Origin: a virus
Length of the DNA: 54,445 nucleotides
Direction: 5' to 3' (one strand)
IMG/VR virus record: IMGVR_UViG_3300030333_003568
Coordinates: 1-54,445 of that record
Shown: positions 40,106 to 50,800 of the stretch, piece after piece
Position numbering within the stretch: position 1 is the stretch's first letter
Layout of the letters: each line of letters starts with the position of its first letter
Position numbers and translations under genes: made by a program
Notes under the pieces: generated by a model
Told to the model about the DNA's origin: nothing
Seen by the model: the letters and a program-made list of their open reading frames with translations, nothing else
Databases searched by the model: none

Positions 40106-40283
40106 TGGATTTGAAAAATATGAATATCATTCATCAATTAGCAATACAACATTGTATGTGTGTAAAAAATGTGCAGTAAGGGAATATTATGGTACAAAAT
40201 CACAAGCAAGTAAAAAATGGAAATCAGATAAAAGCAATAATAAATTATTTGGAGAGCCAATTAATAATAAAAGGATTAGATAA
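40035..40283 (+). CDS. Small zinc-finger protein, TTG start inside dnaB
   Basis: The 82-residue frame starts at TTG 40035 with AGGA nine bases ahead, and overlaps the helicase gene by 71 nt. It carries C16xxC19 (PCQMCKL) and C45xxC48 (VCKKCAV), so a zinc ribbon is likely. The next in-frame ATG (40086) would lose C16, which is why I keep the TTG. The rest is basic. It could be a helicase partner or a DNA-binding accessory. Confidence 0.55.
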   Translation: MISIKIKQRLETREPCQMCKLSFNGFEKYEYHSSISNTTLYVCKKCAVREYYGTKSQASKKWKSDKSNNKLFGEPINNKRIR

Positions 40284-40781
40284 ATGCATAAAACAATAAT
40301 AGGAATAGACCCAGGTGCTAGTGGGGCATTATGCTTTACTAACTCAGAAAAAAAACAAATATATACATATAAATGCCATAAGTTAATAAGCGGTAGAAGA
40401 TTAAGTGTTTCACTCGCTTTAAATGCTTACAAAACTAGAAAAGCAACAGCATATATAGAAAAAGTTCACGCAATGCCTCACGATGGTAGAAGCTCTTTAT
40501 TTAAATTTGGAGTAAACTATGGAGCATGGCTAGGAATACTTAATTCAGTAAAGGGAATAAATAAAATAGTAGAAGTATCGCCACAAAAATGGATGAAGTT
40601 TTGGGAAAATAAAATTGGAGAAAAATTACCTAAAATAAAAAAAGATAGAAAAAACAAGTTAAAAGAAATAGCATCTATTTATACAGATAAACCAGCGACA
40701 CTTTGGAACGCTGATAGTGTTTTAATAACAATGTACGGAATGTACACAGAAGAAGGAGAACTATGGAAATCCCAAAAATAG
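40284..40781 (+). CDS. RuvC-like Holliday junction resolvase
   Basis: The 165-residue protein has the RNase H-fold catalytic set: D9 (IIGIDPGASGA), E59 (AYIEKVHAMP) and D144 (WNADSVLI), with a helix between (VSPQKWMKFWE). It should resolve four-way and replication junctions before packaging by terminase. It starts one base after the zinc-finger gene and overlaps the following small gene by 19 nt. The family is clear; a single Asp at the last motif in place of the usual pair is a variant. Confidence 0.75.
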   Translation: MHKTIIGIDPGASGALCFTNSEKKQIYTYKCHKLISGRRLSVSLALNAYKTRKATAYIEKVHAMPHDGRSSLFKFGVNYGAWLGILNSVKGINKIVEVSPQKWMKFWENKIGEKLPKIKKDRKNKLKEIASIYTDKPATLWNADSVLITMYGMYTEEGELWKSQK

Positions 40782-40978
40782 ATATTGAATTTTCAAAAGG
40801 AGATGAAACAATAGGAGTAAGTAAATTTAAAATAGAATCAAATGAAATATTACAAAAGGAATATAGAATATATTTATTTCCAATAGAACTTCAACTAACA
40901 ACAACACCTAATATGTTTGCAATAGGAATTAAAATCTTTTCAATAACATTTAGTTTTAAATTGGCACATGAAAGATAA
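40763..40978 (+). CDS. Small hypothetical early protein
   Basis: The 71-residue protein (MEIPKIDIEFSKGDETIGVS) is beta-rich and ends FSITFSFKLAHER. It overlaps the resolvase gene by 19 nt, with AGAAGGAG inside it as ribosome site. The family is unknown. A small DNA- or protein-binding beta barrel is possible. Confidence 0.5.
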   Translation: MEIPKIDIEFSKGDETIGVSKFKIESNEILQKEYRIYLFPIELQLTTTPNMFAIGIKIFSITFSFKLAHER

Positions 40979-41090
40979 AGATTTAATTGAAATTTTATAT
41001 GATTTAAAAAATAAAGTTAAATTAATGAAAGAAAATATTGATGTTATGATTATGTTTATTGATTTAATTATAGAAAACAAAGAAAATTAA
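40968..41090 (+). CDS. Last early micro-gene, convergent with late block
   Basis: This 40-residue frame (MKDKDLIEILYDLKNKVKLM...DLIIENKEN) overlaps the previous gene by 11 nt. It is helical with hydrophobic residues spaced for a membrane-edge or coiled helix (MIMFIDLII). Its TAA stop shares the bases TTAA (41087-41090) with the stop of the opposite-strand gene, so the two blocks meet with no spacer. Confidence 0.55.
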   Translation: MKDKDLIEILYDLKNKVKLMKENIDVMIMFIDLIIENKEN

Positions 41091-44000
41091 TCATTATACC
41101 ATTCATAAATATCTTTTGAAGCATTAAAAAATGATCCTAACACAACGGGAAAGAAGAGGTATGATAAGCCAGTCGTGATTTCATTCCTCTTTCTTTCCTC
41201 GTCTTCATCTGCTCCCATAGCAAATAAAGCCCCCCAAATCATAGTTCTAAAAGCAATTGCTAATGCTGGGTTTTCAGCTCCTCTCATCAATCCGTACATA
41301 TTAATAGCTTGACCTTTTAAAAGATAGCCTATAAGAGGAATAGCAGTAACAAAAGAAGCTATAACACTAGCCATTCCTCTTGTTGTTAAAAATCTTAACA
41401 TAGCCACAGCTTCATGATCTATATTTCTATCTGAGGGGTCATATTTTTTGCCTTTAGCAATAGATTTCATTTGAATAGAAACAGCATCTAAAAGCCTTGT
41501 CATTCCATCAATAGTTCCTTCACTTCCATCACTAAATTTTTTATATATTTGATAATCATGTATCATTTGAAGGGTTGGATATTGTTTATATTGCCACAAA
41601 GCTCTTCCAAATCCATTAAAACCTTCTCCAAGATGAGGAGGTGTCATACCAAATTGAGTATAATAAACAGCGTTTCTAGCTATTTCAACAGCGGCTGGTG
41701 TCATAAATATTTGTTCATCTGATTTACTAGAATCAGCATCTATCAAGCCAATTTTTTGAGCATGAAGTAAAGAAGCTACAATAGTTGTTGTTCTTAATTT
41801 TTCTTCACTTCCAGTAAATGTAAATATATCTCTTCCTCCGACTCCTTTCCACCACCATGACAACTTCCAGCTTACCATTCTTTTTATTAACCCATCACTT
41901 ACATCCCCAAGCATATCTTTAAAAAGTTGTTGAATTACTTTTTCGCTTGTACCTTCTTCTAAGGTAAATATATCATAAAATTGTCCTCTTTTTTCTCTCA
42001 AGTCTTTATTGAAGACAGATTTTCTTAGTTCATTAATATCTTTTAAATTTTGAAATTCTTCTCTTGATGAACCTTCTTTAATCTTTATCATTTTCATAAG
42101 CAAGGCATCAATACTTTCATCTCCACTTTTAACAAAGCTATCTCTACCAGCTCTTAATAATCTAGCTAATCTAATTGGGTTTGCTGTTGGAATTTGTATT
42201 CCAGGAGTAGGAATAAATCCCATATCAGAAGACCTTACATCACCATCTTTCATCATAATATCTGTAAACATAGTTAATACATTCAATGCTCCAGTATTTT
42301 GAGCTATTCTTTTCCATTTGTTGTTATCAGAATCCATCGCTTGTTGAGCTTCCCTTACATTATCCCATCCAACTTGAATCATTGTATTAATTATTTGTCC
42401 AGAATTTTGAACGGCTGAACTTCCTCCTAAAAATAACATAGAAGCTGGGGCAGTTATCCACTTAGTTAATCTTTCTGCTTCTTTTGGACTCCATGTTCTT
42501 CCTCCTCTTATAAAAGAAGGTAATCCATTTAACTTATCTGCAAAATCAGCATAGCTTGTTTCTTTTCCAGTAATACTTATAGCTCTTGATGTTGGATCAC
42601 CAAATCCTATTTTTACTCTGTTTACTGCAAACTCTAAAGTACCTTTAGGCATATTCCCTAGTTTTGAAATTTTAAAAACAGATTCAGCTAATTCATTTAT
42701 AATATCTTGCTTGTTTAAAGCATTGTATGTTTCATTAAAATATTCATGATGAATCCTACCATCTTTTCTTCTTAATAAAGGATCAGTCCAAGAAGTAATG
42801 TGCTTTAAGTTTTTTAAAGAAGGTAAATCATATAACGATTGATCAGCTTCTTCATTCTTATGAAATCTAGTTATTATATTTTCCAAATGCTCTAATCCTA
42901 ATTCATACCTTTGAAGATCACTACCTTCATATTCTCCATTTTTTTTAAGAAGTTCCTTTGCCTTACTAAGATATTCAATTCCTCCTCTGCCTCCTAAAAC
43001 AGATTGTATTTCATCTTTTAATTTATTATTTGTTTTTCTTATTTGAGCTGGGAGCATTCTCATAAATACATTCATTTTAGAATATTTATTTGGAAAATAA
43101 TTTTCTGCTTTTGGTCTTGAAAATGCGGTAGGAGTTTGAAGTTCTCCTTGTTCATTTTCCCATAAAGTTGATTGTATTCCATTTGCTTCAAAAAATGTAC
43201 TTAACCATTCATCTGCTTTTTCTTTAGATTCTTTAAATTTTGACATCCTCCATTGAATAACATTTTTGCGAATAGCATTTCTTCTAGCTAGTTGTTTATC
43301 TGCTTTAGATTTTATGTCTGCATACGCAGCTTTATAAGACGCTCTAACAATTGCTAATGATTTCCACACTTGTTTCATAAGCAATTCATTTGGTTCTTTC
43401 CCTTGTTCGTATTTTTTAAAATTTATATATTGTTTTTTATGAGTTCCTTTTAACTCTTTAAATTCTAATTCTTCCTTTTCTTTGCCTTTCTTTTTAACCT
43501 TTACAGTTTGCTTTCCAAAATCATTTATTTCGTCAGACCTATGCCACCCTCTTTCAATAACAGTTCCAAGTTCTTGATTGTCGTATTCTGTATACACCTC
43601 TGTAACTTCTCCATCAACTTCAGATAATGTTTTGCCAAGAAAATTAATACTAGTTCCAGGTTTTCTTTTGTCTCCTAATATCTGAGCTTTGTCTATAAGA
43701 TAAGCATTATAAGTTTCAGATGAACCCCCTTCTCCTTGCTTAATCATTACATATCTATATTCCCATGTTTTGCCTTTCATTATAACTCTTTTTGTATGGA
43801 TTCCTGGTACTCTGTTTCCAGTTTTTTTCGCATTAACTAATTGTTTTATTTTTGTTTTTAATACCTTTAAGTCATTACCTGGCATAGCATTTTCTGATAA
43901 ATACCCTTCTTCATCTACTTCTCTATTTATAAGCTGTGGGTTTATATATCTAACTTGACCATTTCCAATTTCATCCATTAATTCATCTGTATATTTAGAT

Positions 44001-44839
44001 ACAATTTTTTTATCTATGTTTTCTTTGCTTTCTTGCAAGTCTTCATAGCTATAAAACCTAAGAGATTTTCCTTCATCTTCAGCTAAATAACCATAATAAC
44101 CTGGGACATCTAAAGTTACTTCTTCTGTTAAAACAACTCTTTGACCATTAGAATCAACAACTTCAATACCATTCATAACAGAGTTGTTAAAATAAACACC
44201 GCTACCTTTTCCTTTTATTAAATTGTGCATAACATCAAATGCTTTTTTTCTTGTTTCTGTTATTGGATTTAAATATATACCAGCCATAGATATATTTCTA
44301 TCGCCTATAGTTTGAGCTTTGCTTACAAGGCTTCCTAAAAACCCAAATCTATCTACCCAAGAAGCAATAAATTCTGGAGGAGATAAAAATAATTCAGTTT
44401 TAGATATTCCTTTTTCGCTTTTTGCCAACTTTTCTCTTTTATTTATAATCCTATCTGTAAGAGCATTAACAGATGTCATAGTTCTAGTGCCTTGTTGTAT
44501 AGTTACTGGCGTTATCTTGCCTCTTAAATGTTTGGCGTATATTCTTTGCCAGTCATTTGCGTGTTGAACGGGGTCTATTAAATTAGGATCATAACCAGCT
44601 TCTTCAGCTGATTTCATAGAATAATCTACAAGTTTATCATACAATTTTTTGTGAGTTAAATATCTTTTTTCTTCTATTTTTATTAATTTTTTATTTTTAT
44701 ATCTTTGAGCACTAGCAAGATAAGCCTTAGAAGGTCTTCCTATTATACCAGCTATAGCTTCGGAACATTTATATTTCCAAGCTAAAACTTCATTAGAATG
44801 AAGGTCTTTTGCTTGTTGGATAGTTCTACAAGCAGACAT
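41087..44839 (-). CDS. Large internal virion / ejection protein with C-terminal membrane helices
   Basis: The 1250-residue protein begins MSACRTIQQAKDLHSNEVLA from ATG 44839, whose A is shared with the upstream TAA stop (TAATG); GTG 44845 is an alternative. The N-terminal two thirds are helical and mixed. The C-terminus contains RALWQYKQYPTLQMIHDYQI and then hydrophobic segments (MASVIASFVTAIPLIGYLLK; TMIWGALFAMGAD; SYLFFPVVLGSFF). Long helical proteins ending in membrane-active helices build the ejection channel of podoviruses (T7 gp16 type). It follows the giant polymerase-bearing protein and is probably injected with it. Confidence 0.65.
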   Translation of the reverse strand: MSACRTIQQAKDLHSNEVLAWKYKCSEAIAGIIGRPSKAYLASAQRYKNKKLIKIEEKRYLTHKKLYDKLVDYSMKSAEEAGYDPNLIDPVQHANDWQRIYAKHLRGKITPVTIQQGTRTMTSVNALTDRIINKREKLAKSEKGISKTELFLSPPEFIASWVDRFGFLGSLVSKAQTIGDRNISMAGIYLNPITETRKKAFDVMHNLIKGKGSGVYFNNSVMNGIEVVDSNGQRVVLTEEVTLDVPGYYGYLAEDEGKSLRFYSYEDLQESKENIDKKIVSKYTDELMDEIGNGQVRYINPQLINREVDEEGYLSENAMPGNDLKVLKTKIKQLVNAKKTGNRVPGIHTKRVIMKGKTWEYRYVMIKQGEGGSSETYNAYLIDKAQILGDKRKPGTSINFLGKTLSEVDGEVTEVYTEYDNQELGTVIERGWHRSDEINDFGKQTVKVKKKGKEKEELEFKELKGTHKKQYINFKKYEQGKEPNELLMKQVWKSLAIVRASYKAAYADIKSKADKQLARRNAIRKNVIQWRMSKFKESKEKADEWLSTFFEANGIQSTLWENEQGELQTPTAFSRPKAENYFPNKYSKMNVFMRMLPAQIRKTNNKLKDEIQSVLGGRGGIEYLSKAKELLKKNGEYEGSDLQRYELGLEHLENIITRFHKNEEADQSLYDLPSLKNLKHITSWTDPLLRRKDGRIHHEYFNETYNALNKQDIINELAESVFKISKLGNMPKGTLEFAVNRVKIGFGDPTSRAISITGKETSYADFADKLNGLPSFIRGGRTWSPKEAERLTKWITAPASMLFLGGSSAVQNSGQIINTMIQVGWDNVREAQQAMDSDNNKWKRIAQNTGALNVLTMFTDIMMKDGDVRSSDMGFIPTPGIQIPTANPIRLARLLRAGRDSFVKSGDESIDALLMKMIKIKEGSSREEFQNLKDINELRKSVFNKDLREKRGQFYDIFTLEEGTSEKVIQQLFKDMLGDVSDGLIKRMVSWKLSWWWKGVGGRDIFTFTGSEEKLRTTTIVASLLHAQKIGLIDADSSKSDEQIFMTPAAVEIARNAVYYTQFGMTPPHLGEGFNGFGRALWQYKQYPTLQMIHDYQIYKKFSDGSEGTIDGMTRLLDAVSIQMKSIAKGKKYDPSDRNIDHEAVAMLRFLTTRGMASVIASFVTAIPLIGYLLKGQAINMYGLMRGAENPALAIAFRTMIWGALFAMGADEDEERKRNEITTGLSYLFFPVVLGSFFNASKDIYEWYND

Positions 44840-47800
44840 TAGCACTTAGCCATTTTTTCTGATGATGATATTTCTTTTTCTGCCAATTTAGAATTTAATA
44901 TATCTTGAGTATCTCTAAGGTCTTTGTAATAACCTTTTTTCATTTGGGCATCTCTTTGCTTTTCTGGAGTTAAAGACGCTTCAAATGGTTCTAAACTGTT
45001 GTTAACTCGATGAGACATATCACTAACAGATGCTCTAAAATATTTTTCCCATGATGATAAATAAATACCTAATAATTTATCATTTAAAAACGCTTTAGGC
45101 AAAAATTTCTTTACATATATTTTATTTTGATCAGTTAATCCAGATAGATATTTTAAAGTTACCCACATTTTAGCATCTTCATCTAAAGCTTCAAACTTAT
45201 CAATAAACCTATCTGTAAACTCAGAAAAGGAAATGTTTTTATCAGTTTGAATAGCTTCTCTATCATTTGTTTTTTTAAGTAATAAATTCCATATATCTAT
45301 AAAACTCATATCTTTAGAAACTGCTTTTGTTCCTTTTATTCCTAAAAACTCTTGAAGGTTTGTAGTTTCTTTGGAAAAAACTTTAAACTTTTTAAATAGA
45401 AAATCTTCAGCAGCTTCAAATGAAGAAAGTTTATTATTATCATCTCTCATATCTTTTAAATAATTTTGCATAACTGATGATTCTCCCATTTCTTTAGCGG
45501 CTGCTATATGAGCATTATTAGCAACATCATTAGATTCTATAGCATTAATCACATCATAATTTAAATTATTTCCAAGACTAATTAATAAACTTTCAACTGG
45601 AGTTATATTATTTTTTAAAGAAAAACTATATTTTTTAACATTGTTTAAAAGCTTTGAAAGTTTTTTACTTTTTCTTGTTCTTTTATTTAAAGAATTTTGT
45701 ACTTTTGATTTAAAATTATTTGAATAATCTTCATCACTAAGTAAACCTTTTAAAGCCCCTCGGTTATCTATTTTAGATATATCAATTGTTTCATCCCCAT
45801 TCATCATTTCATTTAAATCTCTACTTATATCAACATTTAAAAAGAAATCAGCAGATATACCAGTTTCTGTTCTTCCATGTCTAACTTTACTTACATTTTG
45901 AACACCTTTAACCATAGATAAATAAAAGAACTCAGCGTCAGTAAAATCGCTATTCACTTCGTTTGTACCAACAATTTGCTTTTCAAATATTTTAGATGAC
46001 ATAAAATGATCAAATCTCATAGGTTTACCATCCTCATCTAATGGCATACTTTTAAGAATATCTGTTAAATGTGTAAACTTAGAACCGTCAACAGCCATTT
46101 GAAATAATATTGCTAATTCATGTGATTTAATTGTTTTTAAATACAATACTTTATCAGACTTAGCAGCGTTATCTAAATCTATTTCATTTCCATTTTTATC
46201 TACTAAAGAATCTCCGTTGTTTTTTAATATATTAATTTGTTTTTTATCTAATTGAGATTTATCAATTTCAATATAATCCATTATAACTTCTTTATTTGGA
46301 TCAACTGCTTTTATTACTATATTTTTTATGTCTTCGTCAGCTGCTAAAGTAGTATCCTTAGATTGATTTGATTCCATTTCCATAGAAAAATCTTTACTAT
46401 AAAGCTCAGCCATTATAGTTCTACTATTTAATGAAGTTCCAGTTGTTCCAGTATTTCTTGCGTTTCTTTCTATTTCTTTAAGAGAGTGCAAAGGAGACAA
46501 GGCAGATGATTTAATTTTACTATTTGGATCATCAACCCTTGCTCCAAAAATAGGCAAAGGAACTACTCTGTCTACTTTTTCTTCTTTAGAATAATCTTGC
46601 CATTCTTTCATGCTATCAGCATAATCATCATCAATAAATTCAAATACACCTTTATCGCCATCCCAATCGCCATCAAAGTATTCAGTAACATCTTCTTCTC
46701 TCATTAACATAGATTCGCCAAGACCTTCTTGTAATGCTTGTACTCTTCTAACAATTGGACCCGTTACTTTAGAAATTGGATTTCTGTGCATTAAAACATT
46801 AACCTCATTGTTTTCTAAAAATGGATTTAAATACTCCTTAATCATTCTATGCCTATTTAAGCCTTTACCTTCTTTCTTTTCAGCTTGCATAACTTTAGCA
46901 AAAGCTTTTTCGCCAATTGATTCTTTCCATTTTTGAAAAACTTGATTGTATGCAACTTTATTATCAGCTGAAAGAATAACATTTCCTTTAATTATTTTTT
47001 GATAATGAGATTTTAAATAAAGAATTGAAGACTTGCCGTCCCAATCCCTTCCTTTGTATAATCCTTGTTTTATTAAAATAGAATTAACAACTGGAAAAAT
47101 TTGCGATCTTATAGCTGGGTGAAAAAGACCAAACCCATCTTTCTTTATTAACTTTATATAGCTTTCTGACTCACTAGGTATTTCACCATCTTTTAAAGCC
47201 CTATCAATAAATTTTTTAAATTCATCGGGGTTTTCAATTAAAGTATTTATTTTATCTGTATAATAAGATGAAATATCTTTATATCTGTTTCTAATAGCTT
47301 TTAAAACATTGCTAGTAAATTTATTTTCATAACCATACATAAGAAGCATCTCTCCTAAAGCTATAGGATGAGAAGCGGATTCTTTACTTTTTTCTTGAAC
47401 ATTATTTACTATAATAGAGCTAGAAGGAATTTTATGAACACGACCATATCCATCTTTGTAATCTTCTGGCTTTTTACCAAATGCTTCTGCTTGTTGTTCG
47501 GCACTTGCAAACTTACCAAGTGTCATTTTAGCTTCATTCGGAGAAGCTATCATTTCAAATTCTTTTTTAGTATTTGGGTCATACCAATATGTAAGACCAT
47601 TTTTATCTGCTTTAACTTCGGCTACAACTTTACCAGAAGAAGGGTCTCTTATAACCATATTTTTAAAAGCAGAAAACATCATATGCTTCATGCCTAAATA
47701 ATCATTACTTTTATCAGTTATTTCTCTATGCCTAATAAATGTTTTTATTTGTTGAAACAATCTGTATCCTATATCATCAGCCATTTCAGATAAGTATTTA

Positions 47801-50800
47801 CTGCCAACAAAAGAACCACCATCAAATTTATCATAAGGAATTTCTTCGCTTTGTTCCATTTGAATTTTTCCATTTTTATCTTTAACAAGCTTTCCATTTT
47901 TGTCTACCTTTGGTACTAAGCCACTAACAGTATAATGTTTTGGAATAATCATTAATCCTAAATCCCTAAGATTAACTGGTCTTTGACCTTCAGCCATATC
48001 TATACTAAGTCTTATCATACTGTCTGATGCACTTTTTTCATACATAAAATAGTCTGGTGTTCTTACAGCTTGCCAAAATCTTAAATTTTGCAAAGAGGCT
48101 GCCATAAAAGATTTCGCATAAATAGGTTCTAAATTTTTGGCTATTTCATTTATAAGATCAGATGGCTTTCCATCTGGGTTATCAGAAACCCATTTATCTA
48201 CATATTCAGATAAAGTAAAATTAACAAAATCTGAATCACTTTTACTTAAATCATCATAAAAAGACTCTTTCATCATTAAGTCATAATGCTCTTGTCTTAT
48301 ATTATTAGCAGCTAATTCATTATCTATAATTTGTTTAAACATAGCTGGTGTTAAATTATGTGGATTATTATCACTTGCAATACTTGATAAAATAGAAGCA
48401 TTGTCTCCAAATTTTGTTCCAGTAATAACAAGCAATTGAGCATTTGATTCTTTTATATCTTTTAAAAGTTGATCTTTAATTTCATTAATATCAACATCTT
48501 CATTTAAAAGTTTTTTTGCATTATTAAGGCTTAATGTTAATTGATTTCTAAGTTTAGATATATATCTTATATTACTAGCCTCTTGCATTTTTAATAATTG
48601 TTCCAAATTTAAATCAATAGCTTCTTGCTTAAAAAATTCTCCACCTTGCCATACGATATGTTTCATTATTTGTTTTACAGGAAGAATACCTATTCTTATA
48701 TTATGCTTTTTATTTTGAAAATCTCTTTCAATAGAATTTCTAATAACTCTTGAAGGAAACAACTTGCCATTATTTATTCTATCTTTTTCATCAGCAATTT
48801 GCAAAGCGTTTTCAGAACCAACTGCATTTGTTTCAATTCTATAGTAAAGCCTTGAATTTCTTCCTTGCTTAGATTTGTCAGTTGGGCTAAACCTATCTAT
48901 TGCTTGTCTTCCTTTTACCCATTCTCTTTTTAAATCTCTTAATTCATTTTCTGTTAAAGTTTCTCTTTTCTTAAAAAATTCATCACTTGGGTGTTGTCTA
49001 TTTGCAATAATGTTTTCTAAAAGAGGATAAAGCTCATCTAAATATTTTTCAAAAGTTTTATGTTTTTTAAGAATTAATTTTTGCATTTTAGGATAATCAT
49101 TTATCTTGCTTATATAAATTCCAAAAACTTTTTTATAAAAACTGTTATAAGCATCAACACTTGATACTGTATTTGTTTTATTTAATGATTCTCCCCCAGT
49201 TCCTTCATGAGCTTCATCGCCTGGTAATCCGTCAAAGTTTTCTGGCACTTGTTCAGATGGGTCTTCAGCCATATAATCATCAAAAGTAGTTAATATATCT
49301 GGTTGAACACCAAGCCATCTTCCTTGATAAAACTCTTCAGCAATAAACTCCATAACTTCTTGCTTTCCTTTTGGCTCAATGCCAAACATTCTTTTTAATC
49401 TAGCAACAAATTGTTTTAACCATTTTTCAAATTTTAATTTTAAAGACCTCGGTTCATTCTGCATCCTATCAACATAATACTTGCCAATAGCAAGAACTAA
49501 ATTTTCTTCAGTTTTAAATAAGTTTATACCTCTTTTAACAATATCTTGACTAGCAAACATTTTAATATAAATATGAGCATATTCATGAGGTATTGTATCA
49601 AGTCTTCCATCTGTTGTTGACCACTCAACTAAAGATTCAGTTGCGTGTCCTATTTTTTGAGAGCCATAAACATCAATTAAACCTTCAAATGTTTTTTGTT
49701 CTATAAATGGAAAATGCTTTTTTAATCTTTTGGCAAGTCTTGATGCAAACTCTGGAGTATCTTTTATATATGGCAAATCAGATGAATCAATATCTTGAGT
49801 TCCAATTATTGGATCATTATCACCTTCAATTTTATCTATGTCTTCATCGCTTAATAATTTATTCATAGATTTTCGCTTCGCTTCTAACAATTCATTGTAT
49901 TCGTCTTTTTCTTCTTTTTCTAAATCTTTTTTATCTTGATTTTCATTAGAAACTTCTGAGTCTAATTCATTAGTTCTTTTATTTGAAACTTTACTCTCGG
50001 GCTTTGCAATATCTTCTGTTATATAAAGATTTATTGGATCATCTTTAAGTTTCTTAACAAGGGCTTTTTGCCTTGCTATTTCTCCTTTAACAAAATCGGG
50101 ATTAGAAAATATACCTTCCTTTAAATTCCTTTCATCTTCTGCAATTTCATTTTCAAGATATTTAATAGGATCTTTTTTAAATATTTCATACTCTGCTTTA
50201 CTTGTCTTAATAATATTTTTAGAAGTTTCATCAGTCCAATCTGGGTCATCTTTATGTCTTTCTGAAATTTCTTCAACTGTGTCTTTAGTGCGTTTATATA
50301 ATTCATCATCTATTTCTTTTAAAGTTAATGGCTTTTTTTCTGCTACTTTTTTATCACCAAAATCAAATGTCTCATCTATTGTTCGTGTAGGAGGGAGTTC
50401 TTTTATAGCCTTAATTAATTCGCCTTTATTCATTCCAGAATAACCCTTAATACCTCTTTCTTTTGCAATAGCTACTAATTGATCTTTTTTCATTTCAGGG
50501 AGTTTTTTATCAAAGGCTTTTTTCTTAGCTATAGATTCTTCAGAAGGGGTAGGTTCAGTAGCAACTTTTTCTTTTGGTTTTTTACCTTCAGCTTTTATAA
50601 TCTCAGCAGCTTCAGCTGATTTTCTATTATACCATTGAAGCCATTCAAATTCTTTTTCATCCATTGGAACTTGTTTTGAACCAGGGATCAAGCTTTCTGT
50701 TAATTCATCTCTTCTTTTTTGAGATAATTTATTACCAAACTCCGAAAGTTCTTTGTCTTTAGCAGTTTCAATTTTTATTGCTTTATCAATTCTTTCTGAA

